Assembly (NCBI GenBank): GCA_946495905.1
Contig: CAMMEP010000034.1
Span: 1 to 14,113 of the forward strand
Length of the DNA stretch: 14,113 nt
Direction: 5' to 3'
DNA from: an uncultured Clostridium sp.
GTDB taxonomy: Bacteria; Bacillota; Clostridia; TANB77; CAG-508
In this document: positions 1-6,318 of the stretch, piece by piece
How positions within the stretch are numbered: position 1 is the first letter of the stretch
Layout: the number at the start of each line of letters is the position of its first letter
Made by a program: the position numbers and the translations under genes
Notes under the pieces: generated by a model
The model's input: only the letters and a program-made list of their open reading frames with translations
Told to the model about the DNA's origin: nothing
The model's database searches: none

Positions 1-344
1 ATAGCCATTGGATCTCCACCTGCTGCAACGTTCTTTACACCTTCTTTTACCATACTTTGTGCTAGAACCATAGCTGTTGTAGTACCATCACCTGCTACAT
101 CATTTGTTTTAATAGAAACTTCTTTAACAATTTGAGCTCCCATATTTTCAAATGGATCATCTAATTCAATTTCCTTTGCAATAGTAACACCATCGTTTGT
201 AATTAGTGGTGCTCCAAACTTTTTATCAAGAACTACATTTCTTCCTTTTGGTCCCATTGTAACTCTTACTGCATCTGCTAATTTATTAACACCATTTAAT
301 AAGCTTTTTCTTGCATCTTCTCCAAATTTAATTTCTTTTGCCAT
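1..344 (-). CDS. groEL: Chaperonin GroEL, N-terminal part (runs off the left edge)
   Basis: This is the 60-kDa chaperonin subunit, which forms the ATP-driven folding chamber in the cytoplasm with GroES as its lid. Only the first 114 residues lie in the window. The protein begins MAKEIKFGED and carries the nucleotide-binding GPKGRN at residues 31-36 and GDGTTT at 85-90, both hallmarks of the equatorial ATP site. The ATG at 344 is chosen because it matches the family start exactly and follows an AGAAAGGA-type ribosome binding site. It is the second gene of the groES-groEL operon, 157 bases after groES. That gap is unusually long for this pair because it contains a GGGACAG repeat. Identification is certain; the rest of the gene is outside the window. 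Confidence 0.98.
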   Translation of the reverse strand, partial: MAKEIKFGEDARKSLLNGVNKLADAVRVTMGPKGRNVVLDKKFGAPLITNDGVTIAKEIELDDPFENMGAQIVKEVSIKTNDVAGDGTTTAMVLAQSMVKEGVKNVAAGGDPMA

Positions 345-365
345 TTCTATCATCCTTTCTTTACT

Positions 366-425
366 TTGTCGTTTTAGGGACAGGCCAAAAAACGACAACT
401 CTGTCGCTTTGGGGACAGACCTCCA
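366..425. repeat. GGGACAG repeat, copy A, in the groES-groEL gap
   Basis: A perfect 10-bp inverted repeat (366-375 with 389-398) has one GGGACAG (377-383) in its loop. A second GGGACAG (412-418) pairs over 5 bp with CTGTC at 401-405. The copy lies between groES and groEL and is therefore transcribed. The same core heptamer recurs at three other intergenic sites in the window, so this is a member of a dispersed repeat family. A role in mRNA processing or stability between the two cistrons is possible but not shown. Confidence 0.75.
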
Positions 426-501
426 TTTAAACTTTTAATTTTTTAGTAAGATTATTTCTTACTTATTTATTGATTACTTTTATTTTTATTAGTAATTTAC
501 A

Positions 502-783
502 TTATTCAGCTATTGCTAAAATATCATCTTGCTTTACAATTATGTAGTCTACTCCTTCATATTTAACTTCTGTCCCTGCATATTTATTAACTACTACTTT
601 GTCACCTTTTTTTACTAGCATTTTTTCTAGCTTTCCTTCAACCTCTTTTCCAGGCCCTACCTCTACGACTTCAGCTATTTGTGGCTTTTCTTGTGCATTT
701 CCTGCCAAAATAATTCCACTCTTAGTTGTTTCTTCACTTTCTATCATTTTGATAACTACTCTGTCTGATAATGGTTTTAACAT
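502..783 (-). CDS. groES: Co-chaperonin GroES
   Basis: The 10-kDa co-chaperonin forms the heptameric lid of the GroEL chamber. The 93 residues match the usual family length. Visible features are the start MLKPLSDRVV, a mobile loop around residues 17-32 with the GIIL segment (23-26) that docks on GroEL, and the C-terminal DYIIVKQDDILAIAE strand. The ATG at 783 sits a few bases after a strong AAGGAGG site. It is the first gene of the groESL operon. Its promoter and a CIRCE-like operator lie upstream at 877-941, so heat-shock control by an HrcA repressor is expected. Confidence 0.98.
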   Translation of the reverse strand: MLKPLSDRVVIKMIESEETTKSGIILAGNAQEKPQIAEVVEVGPGKEVEGKLEKMLVKKGDKVVVNKYAGTEVKYEGVDYIIVKQDDILAIAE

Positions 784-876
784 TTCTATCTACCTCCTTA
801 AATATTTATACCATTTATTCTATATATTAATATGTACAAATGCACATTATATGCTGACTTTATTTTGTACTATATA

Positions 877-919
877 ATATATTTTTAGCAGTCTTTTGTT
901 TTGACTGCTAAAAATATAT
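877..919. promoter_or_regulatory. CIRCE-like HrcA operator with a symmetrical base change
   Basis: A perfect 17-bp inverted repeat (877-893 with 903-919) has a 9-bp spacer. Its core is TTAGCAGTC-N9-GACTGCTAA, whereas canonical CIRCE is TTAGCACTC-N9-GAGTGCTAA. Spacing, position over the -10 box and core match CIRCE. The seventh base of each half-site is changed in a compensating way, so symmetry is kept. HrcA is the likely ligand by analogy. Confidence 0.85.
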
Positions 920-941
920 ACCCATTTTTCTTAATTGTCAA
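913..941 (-). promoter_or_regulatory. Sigma-A promoter of groESL
   Basis: On the minus strand a perfect -35 box TTGACA (936-941) is followed after 17 bp by TATATT (913-918), which differs from the -10 consensus at one base. The -10 box lies inside one arm of the CIRCE-like inverted repeat. A bound repressor would therefore block RNA polymerase directly. Confidence 0.85.
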
Positions 942-1049
942 TACCTAATTTTAATTTTCACAAAATGTTCACAAAATGGAACAGGCTTATTTTGTCTTAA
1001 AATTTACATAGTGCAAGAAACTAGTAAGCTGTTCCTTTATCGGCTAAAC

Positions 1050-1078
1050 TTGACATATTTTCTAAATCATGTCATAAT
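1050..1078 (+). promoter_or_regulatory. Sigma-A promoter of the DUF4190 gene
   Basis: TTGACA (1050-1055) is followed after 17 bp by CATAAT (1073-1078), one mismatch from consensus. The start codon is 26 bases beyond the -10 box, so the leader is very short. Confidence 0.75.
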
Positions 1079-1103
1079 ACAATTATGAAAGGGGGGGATA
1101 TAA

Positions 1104-1391
1104 ATGGAGCAAGAAGTACAAAAAAATTCTAACCCTACTAATGGATGGGGAATCGCATCATTAGTATTTGGTATTGTTTCTATTGTATTTTTATTTTTCA
1201 TTATTATCTCTGTGTTATCTGCAATTTTATCAATTGTATTTGGTATTATTGCTATGAAAAAAGGTGATAGAAGTTTAGGAAAAACAGGTTTAATATTAGG
1301 TATAGCATCTGTTATTGTTACATTTTTACTATTTTTATTTTTACAAGTATTAGATGTTTCTATTTTCTTTATACCTAGTTGGTACAGATAA
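1104..1391 (+). CDS. Small DUF4190-type membrane protein
   Basis: A 95-residue membrane protein with two predicted transmembrane helices (about residues 14-42 and 58-82), joined by a short basic loop (MKKGDRSLGKTG). The pattern GIASLVFGIVS followed by GIIAMKKG and GLILGIASVI is the typical DUF4190 signature. The family has no established biochemical role; members are often N-terminal anchors or small stand-alone membrane proteins. The ATG at 1104 follows an unusual run of seven G residues that serves as the ribosome binding site. It is monocistronic, with its own promoter (1050-1078) and terminator (1401-1432). Confidence 0.8.
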   Translation: MEQEVQKNSNPTNGWGIASLVFGIVSIVFLFFIIISVLSAILSIVFGIIAMKKGDRSLGKTGLILGIASVIVTFLLFLFLQVLDVSIFFIPSWYR

Positions 1392-1400
1392 TATTTGTAT

Positions 1401-1432
1401 AGTCTCGGTACAAACCGGGACTTTATTTTTTA
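1401..1432 (+). terminator. Rho-independent terminator after the DUF4190 gene
   Basis: An 8-bp stem (1402-1409 with 1414-1421, one G-U pair), a 4-base loop ACAA and a T-rich tail lie immediately downstream of the stop codon. Confidence 0.88.
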
Positions 1433-1461
1433 TAGAAAAATGTTTATTTTAAAAAAATATA

Positions 1462-1470
1462 TGATATAAT
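1462..1470 (+). promoter_or_regulatory. Extended -10 promoter of deoD
   Basis: The sequence reads TGATATAAT: a perfect TATAAT (1465-1470) with the upstream TG of an extended -10. A weak TGTTTA lies 18 bp further upstream. The predicted transcript starts near 1477, so GGGACAG repeat copy B is in the 5' leader. The minus-strand promoter of mgtA has nearly the same design. Confidence 0.7.
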
Positions 1471-1486
1471 CTTTCATAAGTGACAA

Positions 1487-1539
1487 CGTATGTCCCCATT
1501 TTGGAAAAAAGTGGACAAATACGCCTGTCCCCAAATTGG
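1487..1539. repeat. GGGACAG repeat, copy B, in the deoD leader
   Basis: The copy contains TGTCCCC (1491-1497), an imperfect arm pairing CGTATGTCC with GGACAAATACG, then GCCTGTCCCC (1523-1532) and a small CCAAATTGG palindrome. It lies between the promoter and the ribosome binding site and should be transcribed as part of the leader. It is a diverged member of the family seen at 366, 2274 and 4996. Confidence 0.65.
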
Positions 1540-1556
1540 AATTTAGGAGGTAATTT

Positions 1557-2267
1557 ATGTCTATTCATTGTAATGCAAAAAAAGAAGATATTGAAAAAAC
1601 GGTTCTTATGCCTGGCGATCCATTAAGGGCTAAATATATTGCTGAGAATTTTTTGGAAAATGCTAGACTTGTAAATACTGTTAGAAACATGCTTGCTTAT
1701 ACAGGAACCTATAAAGGTAAACCTGTTACTGTGTTCTCTTCTGGTATGGGAATGCCAAGTATGGGAATTTATTCTTATGAGTTATTTAAATTTTATGATG
1801 TAGAAAAAATTATTCGTATTGGTTCTTGTGGAGCTTATAACGAAGATTTAAATCTATTTGACACGATATTAGTTGATAAAAGCTATACAGAAGGAAATTT
1901 TGCTTATGAGTGGAGCGAAAAAGAAAAACATATTGCTGAAGCTAGCTTAGAACTTAATCAAAAGTTAGAGGAAACCGCTTCTAAAATTAACATTCCATTA
2001 ATAAGAGGCAATACACTTTGTAATGATTGCTTTGATGGATATTTAGATGATATAGAAGGATTTATCGCAAGATTTCCTAAAGATTTAAACATTATCGCTT
2101 GTGAAATGGAAGCATTTGCTTTATTTTACATGGCGAATTATTTTAAGAAAGAAGCAGCATGTCTTCTTACAGTTGTAGATTCTCATTACAAAAATCAAGA
2201 AAGTACTTCTGAAGAAAGAGAACGCTCTTTAAATAGCATGATAAAAATTGCATTAGAAAGTATCTAA
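1557..2267 (+). CDS. deoD: DeoD-type purine nucleoside phosphorylase
   Basis: This enzyme splits purine (deoxy)ribonucleosides with phosphate to give the base and (deoxy)ribose-1-phosphate in cytoplasmic purine salvage. Its 236 residues match the trimer/hexamer-type PNP family. Residues aligning with the E. coli active site are visible: His4, Gly20, Arg24 (GDPLRAK), Arg43, Arg87 and Ser90 (RIGSCGA), the EME ribose-binding motif (183-185), and the Asp208/Arg221 acid pair with the same 13-residue spacing as E. coli Asp204/Arg217. The Ser and His beside the catalytic Asp in E. coli are Val207 and Ser209 here, which could shift base preference. The start follows AGGAGG at 1545-1550. The gene is monocistronic. 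Confidence 0.93.
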   Translation: MSIHCNAKKEDIEKTVLMPGDPLRAKYIAENFLENARLVNTVRNMLAYTGTYKGKPVTVFSSGMGMPSMGIYSYELFKFYDVEKIIRIGSCGAYNEDLNLFDTILVDKSYTEGNFAYEWSEKEKHIAEASLELNQKLEETASKINIPLIRGNTLCNDCFDGYLDDIEGFIARFPKDLNIIACEMEAFALFYMANYFKKEAACLLTVVDSHYKNQESTSEERERSLNSMIKIALESI

Positions 2268-2273
2268 ATGGAT

Positions 2274-2303
2274 CTGTCCCTAATTGGGGACAGGCTTTTT
2301 TTT
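2274..2303 (+). terminator. Rho-independent terminator of deoD, built from a GGGACAG repeat
   Basis: CTGTCCC (2274-2280) pairs with GGGACAG (2287-2293) over a 6-base loop and is followed by GC and eight T residues (2296-2303). It sits 7 bases after the deoD stop codon. This shows that the repeat family can supply terminators. Confidence 0.8.
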
Positions 2304-2402
2304 CTGATTTTTCCTAAAAAGGGACAGACTTTGTTTTTTATTTCAAGTCTGTCCCTTTTTTCTGATTTTTCCTAAATAGTGCCTGTCCCCTTTTAGGAAA
2401 AT
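2281..2402. repeat. GGGACAG composite repeat, copy C (left of mgtA)
   Basis: The array of hairpins starts with TAATTGGGGACAGGC. A perfect 16-bp inverted repeat follows (2316-2331 with 2345-2360, 13-base loop) with GGGACAG/CTGTCCC in its arms. A third hairpin (TTTTCCTAAA with TTTAGGAAAA, about 2367-2401) carries TGCCTGTCCCC in its loop. The central hairpin has A/T tracts on both sides, so it can terminate both deoD and mgtA transcripts. Copy D at 4991-5112 has the same order of parts in the same orientation. Confidence 0.82.
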
Positions 2403-2408
2403 CCTTTT

Positions 2409-4979
2409 TTATAGCCATTCTCCATATTTCTTAATATATTTCTTCTTTATAACAGAAGCTAAAATACAATATAATATTGGCACACATAAAATAATACTAA
2501 AATATTGTAATGGTATTGGAACTAGTCCAATATAACTTCCTATAAATGTGAATGGTATAATAATTGCAATAATACTTAATCCAATGGATGTAGCATATAC
2601 TGCTTTTGATGCATGACTTTTGAATGGTGATTTAGAAGTTCTTATAATATGAAGACCTACTAGATTTGATACTACTCCATAGGAAAACCATATTGATTGG
2701 AACAATGCTGCATTTGGTGTTCTTAGTCCAAATCCAAACCATAAAATGGCAAATACTATTAGGTCAAAGATAGAGCTTGTTGGTCCCATGTATAACATAA
2801 ATCTTTTTATACTTTTCATATCCCATACACGTGGTTTTTCTAGATATTCTTTATCTACATTATCATATGGTATGGAAAGTTGTCCTATATCATAAATTAA
2901 ACTTTGTACCAAAAGCTGAATTGGTGTAATTGGGAAAAATGGTAATAATACACTTGCAATTAATACAGAAAGCACTTCACCAAAGTTAAAGCTAACAGCC
3001 ATCTTGATGTATTTTTGTAAATTGCCAAATGTTTTTCTTCCTTCAAGCACTCCATCGGTAAGCACATCCAGATTTTTTTCTAAAAGAATAATATCTGCAG
3101 TTTCTTTGGTAATATCTACTGCTGTATCCACAGAAATTCCTACTTCTGCATTGTGCATTGATGGTGCATCATTGATTCCGTCTCCCATATAGCCTACTAC
3201 ATTTCCTGCATCTTTTAATACACGTATAATTCTAGCTTTTTGAATAGGTGAAAGTTTTGCAAACACATTCGTTTTCTTCAAATTTCTTCGAAGTGCCGCA
3301 TCTGAAAGTTTTTCTACTTTGCTACCTAATATAATTTTATCGGTCTTAATATTTACTTTGTCGCATATTGCTTTTGTTACATATTCGTTATCCCCTGTAA
3401 GAACAATTACTCTTATTCCATCTTTATTAAGTCTTTCAATAGCTCCTTTTGCACTTTCTTTTGGTGGGTCTAAGAATCCAATAAATCCCATCAAAACCAT
3501 TTTAGATTCATCTTTTACTGAAAATTGCTTAATGTTTTCAATATCATTTTTTTGTGCAACAGCCACTACTCTAAGTCCTTGCTTGTTTAAGTCCTTTGTT
3601 ATATTTAAAATATTTTGCTTAATATCCTTTGTTATATCCGAAACTTCACCTTTATAGTCTGCCATCGTACATATACTTAGAATTTCTTCCACAGCACCTT
3701 TGGTAATCATCTGCTTCTTTTTTCCATCCGATACAATAACCGATAATCTCCTTCTTGAAAAATCAAATGGTATTTCGCCTACTTTTTCGTAATTTTCTTC
3801 TATCCCTTTTAGTTCTGTTTTTCTTACTCTTTTTACAACTGCTTCATCAATACTTCCTTCTAATCCTGTTTGGAAGTAAGCATTTAAAAATGCATGTTTT
3901 AATACCCTAGTATCTTCTTCTCCATTAATGTTTAAATATTTTTCTAGTACGATTCTATCTTCTGTTAGTGTACCAGTTTTATCTGTACATAAAATATTCA
4001 TTGCTCCAAAACTTTGAATACTATCCAACCTTTTAACAATCGTCTTTTTCTTCGACATTCTAGTTGCACCTTTTGCTAAACTAGATGATAATATAACTGG
4101 TAAAAGAAGTGGAGTAATTCCTATTGCAATTGCTACTGCAAAGGTAAACGCAGTAATAGTACCATGTTTTGCCGCATTTGCAATAAAAGTAATTGGTATT
4201 AACACTGTCATAAATCGAATTAAAAGTCTACTTACACTATCAATTCCTTTTTGAAAAGCTGTTTTAGGCTTTTCCTCTGTAATTGTATCTGCAATTTTTC
4301 CAAAATAAGTACTATCTCCTACTTTTATTACAATGCCTTTTGCAGATCCGCTTATTACATTTGTTCCCATGAAGCAAATAGTATCTAAATCTGTTATTTC
4401 ATCTACTTTTTCTTTATGTTCAGATTCTGCAAGCTTCTTTACAGAATCACTTTCTCCTGTTAAAGAAGATTGATTGATGTATAAATCACTTGATTCAATT
4501 ATTCTTAAATCTGCTGGAATCAAATCTCCTGCATTTAGTAATACAACATCTCCTACTGTAACTTCGGAGGAAGGAATTTTTGTTTCTTTTCCATTTCTAA
4601 TAACTTCCGTTTTTGCCGATACTAAACTTTTTAACTTTTCTGCCGCTTTATTGGAGCGAAATACTTCTATAAATTCTAGCAAAGTACTTGCTGTAATCAA
4701 AATAAGAATTACTATTATATTCGCATAATTTGGTGGCTCCGAAAGTATTACATCAGTATAAAAAAGTACCAAAACAATTCCTAATAATATTAAATTAAAA
4801 GTACTAAATAAGCTTTCCAAAAAATAATGATACCATCGTTTCGGCTTTTTTTGCCTCATTTCATTCTTTCCATATTTAGCTAGATTATTCTTTGCCTCTT
4901 CAGTTGTAAGGCCTCTTTTCTTAAAATTATTTTCTTTTATAAACTCTTCTACACTACTAGTACACTCTTTCTCGTACAT
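2409..4979 (-). CDS. mgtA: MgtA-like P-type ATPase, probable magnesium importer
   Basis: An integral membrane P-type ATPase of 856 residues. The order is the N-terminal cation-ATPase domain (about 1-50), the first helix pair (about 50-110), the actuator domain with TGES at 174-177, and the phosphorylation site DKTGT with Asp333. The nucleotide domain carries KGA at 427-429 and the hinge GDGIND at 599-604, followed by C-terminal helices. The stretch YDIGQLSIPYDNVDKEYL and the following KPRVWD closely follow MgtA/MgtB (P3B) proteins, supporting Mg2+ uptake rather than Ca2+ export. The ATG at 4979 follows AGGAGG. No M-box riboswitch is seen in the leader; repeat copy D occupies it instead. The gene stands alone between two direct repeats. 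Confidence 0.88.
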   Translation of the reverse strand: MYEKECTSSVEEFIKENNFKKRGLTTEEAKNNLAKYGKNEMRQKKPKRWYHYFLESLFSTFNLILLGIVLVLFYTDVILSEPPNYANIIVILILITASTLLEFIEVFRSNKAAEKLKSLVSAKTEVIRNGKETKIPSSEVTVGDVVLLNAGDLIPADLRIIESSDLYINQSSLTGESDSVKKLAESEHKEKVDEITDLDTICFMGTNVISGSAKGIVIKVGDSTYFGKIADTITEEKPKTAFQKGIDSVSRLLIRFMTVLIPITFIANAAKHGTITAFTFAVAIAIGITPLLLPVILSSSLAKGATRMSKKKTIVKRLDSIQSFGAMNILCTDKTGTLTEDRIVLEKYLNINGEEDTRVLKHAFLNAYFQTGLEGSIDEAVVKRVRKTELKGIEENYEKVGEIPFDFSRRRLSVIVSDGKKKQMITKGAVEEILSICTMADYKGEVSDITKDIKQNILNITKDLNKQGLRVVAVAQKNDIENIKQFSVKDESKMVLMGFIGFLDPPKESAKGAIERLNKDGIRVIVLTGDNEYVTKAICDKVNIKTDKIILGSKVEKLSDAALRRNLKKTNVFAKLSPIQKARIIRVLKDAGNVVGYMGDGINDAPSMHNAEVGISVDTAVDITKETADIILLEKNLDVLTDGVLEGRKTFGNLQKYIKMAVSFNFGEVLSVLIASVLLPFFPITPIQLLVQSLIYDIGQLSIPYDNVDKEYLEKPRVWDMKSIKRFMLYMGPTSSIFDLIVFAILWFGFGLRTPNAALFQSIWFSYGVVSNLVGLHIIRTSKSPFKSHASKAVYATSIGLSIIAIIIPFTFIGSYIGLVPIPLQYFSIILCVPILYCILASVIKKKYIKKYGEWL

Positions 4980-4990
4980 CGTTATCCTCC

Positions 4991-5112
4991 TAATTGGGGA
5001 CAGGCTTTTTTGTCTGAATTTTCCTAAAAAGGGACAGTCTTTGTTTCTTTTTCATTTGATGTCTGTCCCTTTTTCTTTTTTCCTAATTGGTGCCTGTCCC
5101 CATTTAGAAAAA
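4991..5112. repeat. GGGACAG composite repeat, copy D (mgtA leader)
   Basis: It has the same arrangement as copy C, in the same orientation: TAATTGGGGACAGGC, then a 12-bp inverted repeat (5026-5037 with 5063-5074) carrying GGGACAG/CTGTCCC, then TCCTAATTGGTGCCTGTCCCC. The mgtA promoter at 5112-5140 lies at its outer edge. The mgtA mRNA leader should therefore consist almost entirely of this repeat, which ends at the ribosome binding site. Confidence 0.82.
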
Positions 5113-5140
5113 TTATATCACATATTTTTCGATATAAACA
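5112..5140 (-). promoter_or_regulatory. Probable mgtA promoter
   Basis: On the minus strand TGATATAAT forms an extended -10 (TATAAT at 5112-5117). TGTTTA (5135-5140) lies 17 bp upstream as a weak -35. The deoD promoter has the same TGTTTA and TGATATAAT elements, again directly upstream of a GGGACAG repeat. Confidence 0.65.
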
Positions 5141-5151
5141 TTTTTTTAATA

Positions 5152-5176
5152 AATTAGTAAAAAATTTTTACTAATT
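5152..5176. repeat. Perfect 12-bp AT palindrome upstream of mgtA
   Basis: AATTAGTAAAAA (5152-5163) and its exact complement (5165-5176) are separated by one base. It lies about 12 bp upstream of the mgtA -35 box and 33 bp beyond the splB stop codon. It could be an operator for an mgtA regulator, or a weak terminator for splB. It lacks the GC base of a good terminator. Confidence 0.55.
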
Positions 5177-5209
5177 GTTAAATTAAAATAACCTTATTTC
5201 GCTGCTGAA

Positions 5210-6214
5210 CTAACTAAAATACACAATTTTATTTTCTGGGAAATATTTATTTAGTAGCTCTTTTATATACTCTTCTCCTCTTCTTCTCTGTTCTTGTTTA
5301 TAAGTGTACTTTCCCTTTCCTCTTCCAGTCATTAATTCTTGATTATATAAATTAATTGCGTTTGGAAACGCTTCTTCATTTATTTTTCGATGAATATAGC
5401 TGTATGTCATAAAAATCACTTCAAAGAAAACATCTTGTTTTACCTTTTCACTTAAATTTTCTTTTAAATATATTACCAATTCTTCATATAGTTTTTCCCA
5501 GTTTTCCACAAAAATGACAGGTGCAATTAGGATTCCTACTTGATACCCCGCTTCTTTTAATTTATTAATAGCTGCTACTCTTTTTTCTAAGGGAGAGGTT
5601 CCCATTTCTACTTTTTGTATTATCGCTTTTGGATTAACGCTCATTCTAATAATTACTTTCTCTTTCCCTTTGACATCTAATATATCATCTACCATATCAA
5701 ATTTTGTTGGAAATGTGATATATCCTTTTTCTGCTTTTGCAAAATTTTCTATGGTCCATTTTAAATTTCCGGTGATACTATTTTCTAAAATCAAATCACT
5801 ATTGCTCCCAATTTCAAATGTTAATTCCTTCTCACTTTCATTTGCTGTTTTTATTATTTTATTTAGCATTTCTTCTCTGTTTACAAACAATCTTAAATAT
5901 GCACATTTGTTATAATTACATACCAAATAGCAGTACAAGCACATTGCAGTACACCCAGAGGAAGTATATGGCACTAAATAATCCGATATTTTATTATTTG
6001 ATACAAATTTATGTGTTTTTCTAATCCCTATTATTAAATTTCTTTTCATTTTTGGAAATTCTTTGTTCTCTTTTTTACGCATTTCTTCTATATTATTATG
6101 ATTCTCTATGATAAACTTTGGTACCTCTTTATATTTATTTAGCAACTGTTTACCCAATTCATAATCTGCTATTTTTTCTTCATAATAAATCGCATCTGGA
6201 ATAAAATCTCTCAT
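5210..6214 (-). CDS. splB: Spore photoproduct lyase family radical SAM protein
   Basis: Spore photoproduct lyase repairs the UV-induced thymine dimer typical of spores, using a 4Fe-4S cluster and S-adenosylmethionine during germination. The 334-residue length is usual. The radical SAM motif C-X3-C-X2-C is Cys88, Cys92 and Cys95 (CTAMCLYC), and the two tyrosines of the CxYCY segment are kept. GTSPLEKR and the C-terminal GKGKYTYK region also fit the family. By my alignment the B. subtilis Cys141, the hydrogen-atom donor, is Ser137 here (FEIGSNSD against FEASCTSD). The protein may therefore use another donor or be a divergent paralogue. The ATG at 6214 follows AAAGAGG. A sigma-G-type promoter lies upstream. 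Confidence 0.88.
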   Translation of the reverse strand: MRDFIPDAIYYEEKIADYELGKQLLNKYKEVPKFIIENHNNIEEMRKKENKEFPKMKRNLIIGIRKTHKFVSNNKISDYLVPYTSSGCTAMCLYCYLVCNYNKCAYLRLFVNREEMLNKIIKTANESEKELTFEIGSNSDLILENSITGNLKWTIENFAKAEKGYITFPTKFDMVDDILDVKGKEKVIIRMSVNPKAIIQKVEMGTSPLEKRVAAINKLKEAGYQVGILIAPVIFVENWEKLYEELVIYLKENLSEKVKQDVFFEVIFMTYSYIHRKINEEAFPNAINLYNQELMTGRGKGKYTYKQEQRRRGEEYIKELLNKYFPENKIVYFS

Positions 6215-6266
6215 ATTCTAACCTCTTTTTCTTTCTTTAATTTAGATAGCCGTAAAAATCTGTTTT

Positions 6267-6295
6267 TATTATGCTCTATTTTTATTTCTCTATGC
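6267..6295 (-). promoter_or_regulatory. Sigma-G-type forespore promoter of splB
   Basis: On the minus strand GCATA (6291-6295) matches the -35 pattern GNATR. After 17 bp comes CATAATA (6267-6273), a full match to CATNNTA. In B. subtilis the splAB operon is also transcribed by forespore sigma-G, so the call fits the gene. Confidence 0.65.
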
Positions 6296-6318
6296 ATATT
6301 TATTAGTAGGTGAAGTTT

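Noticed and set aside
571..577. CTGTCCC inside groES
   Set aside because: It is ordinary coding sequence without an inverted partner, so it was not counted as a copy of the intergenic repeat.
4980..5210. M-box or other metal riboswitch in the mgtA leader
   Set aside because: The leader is filled by the GGGACAG repeat; no M-box core motifs were seen.
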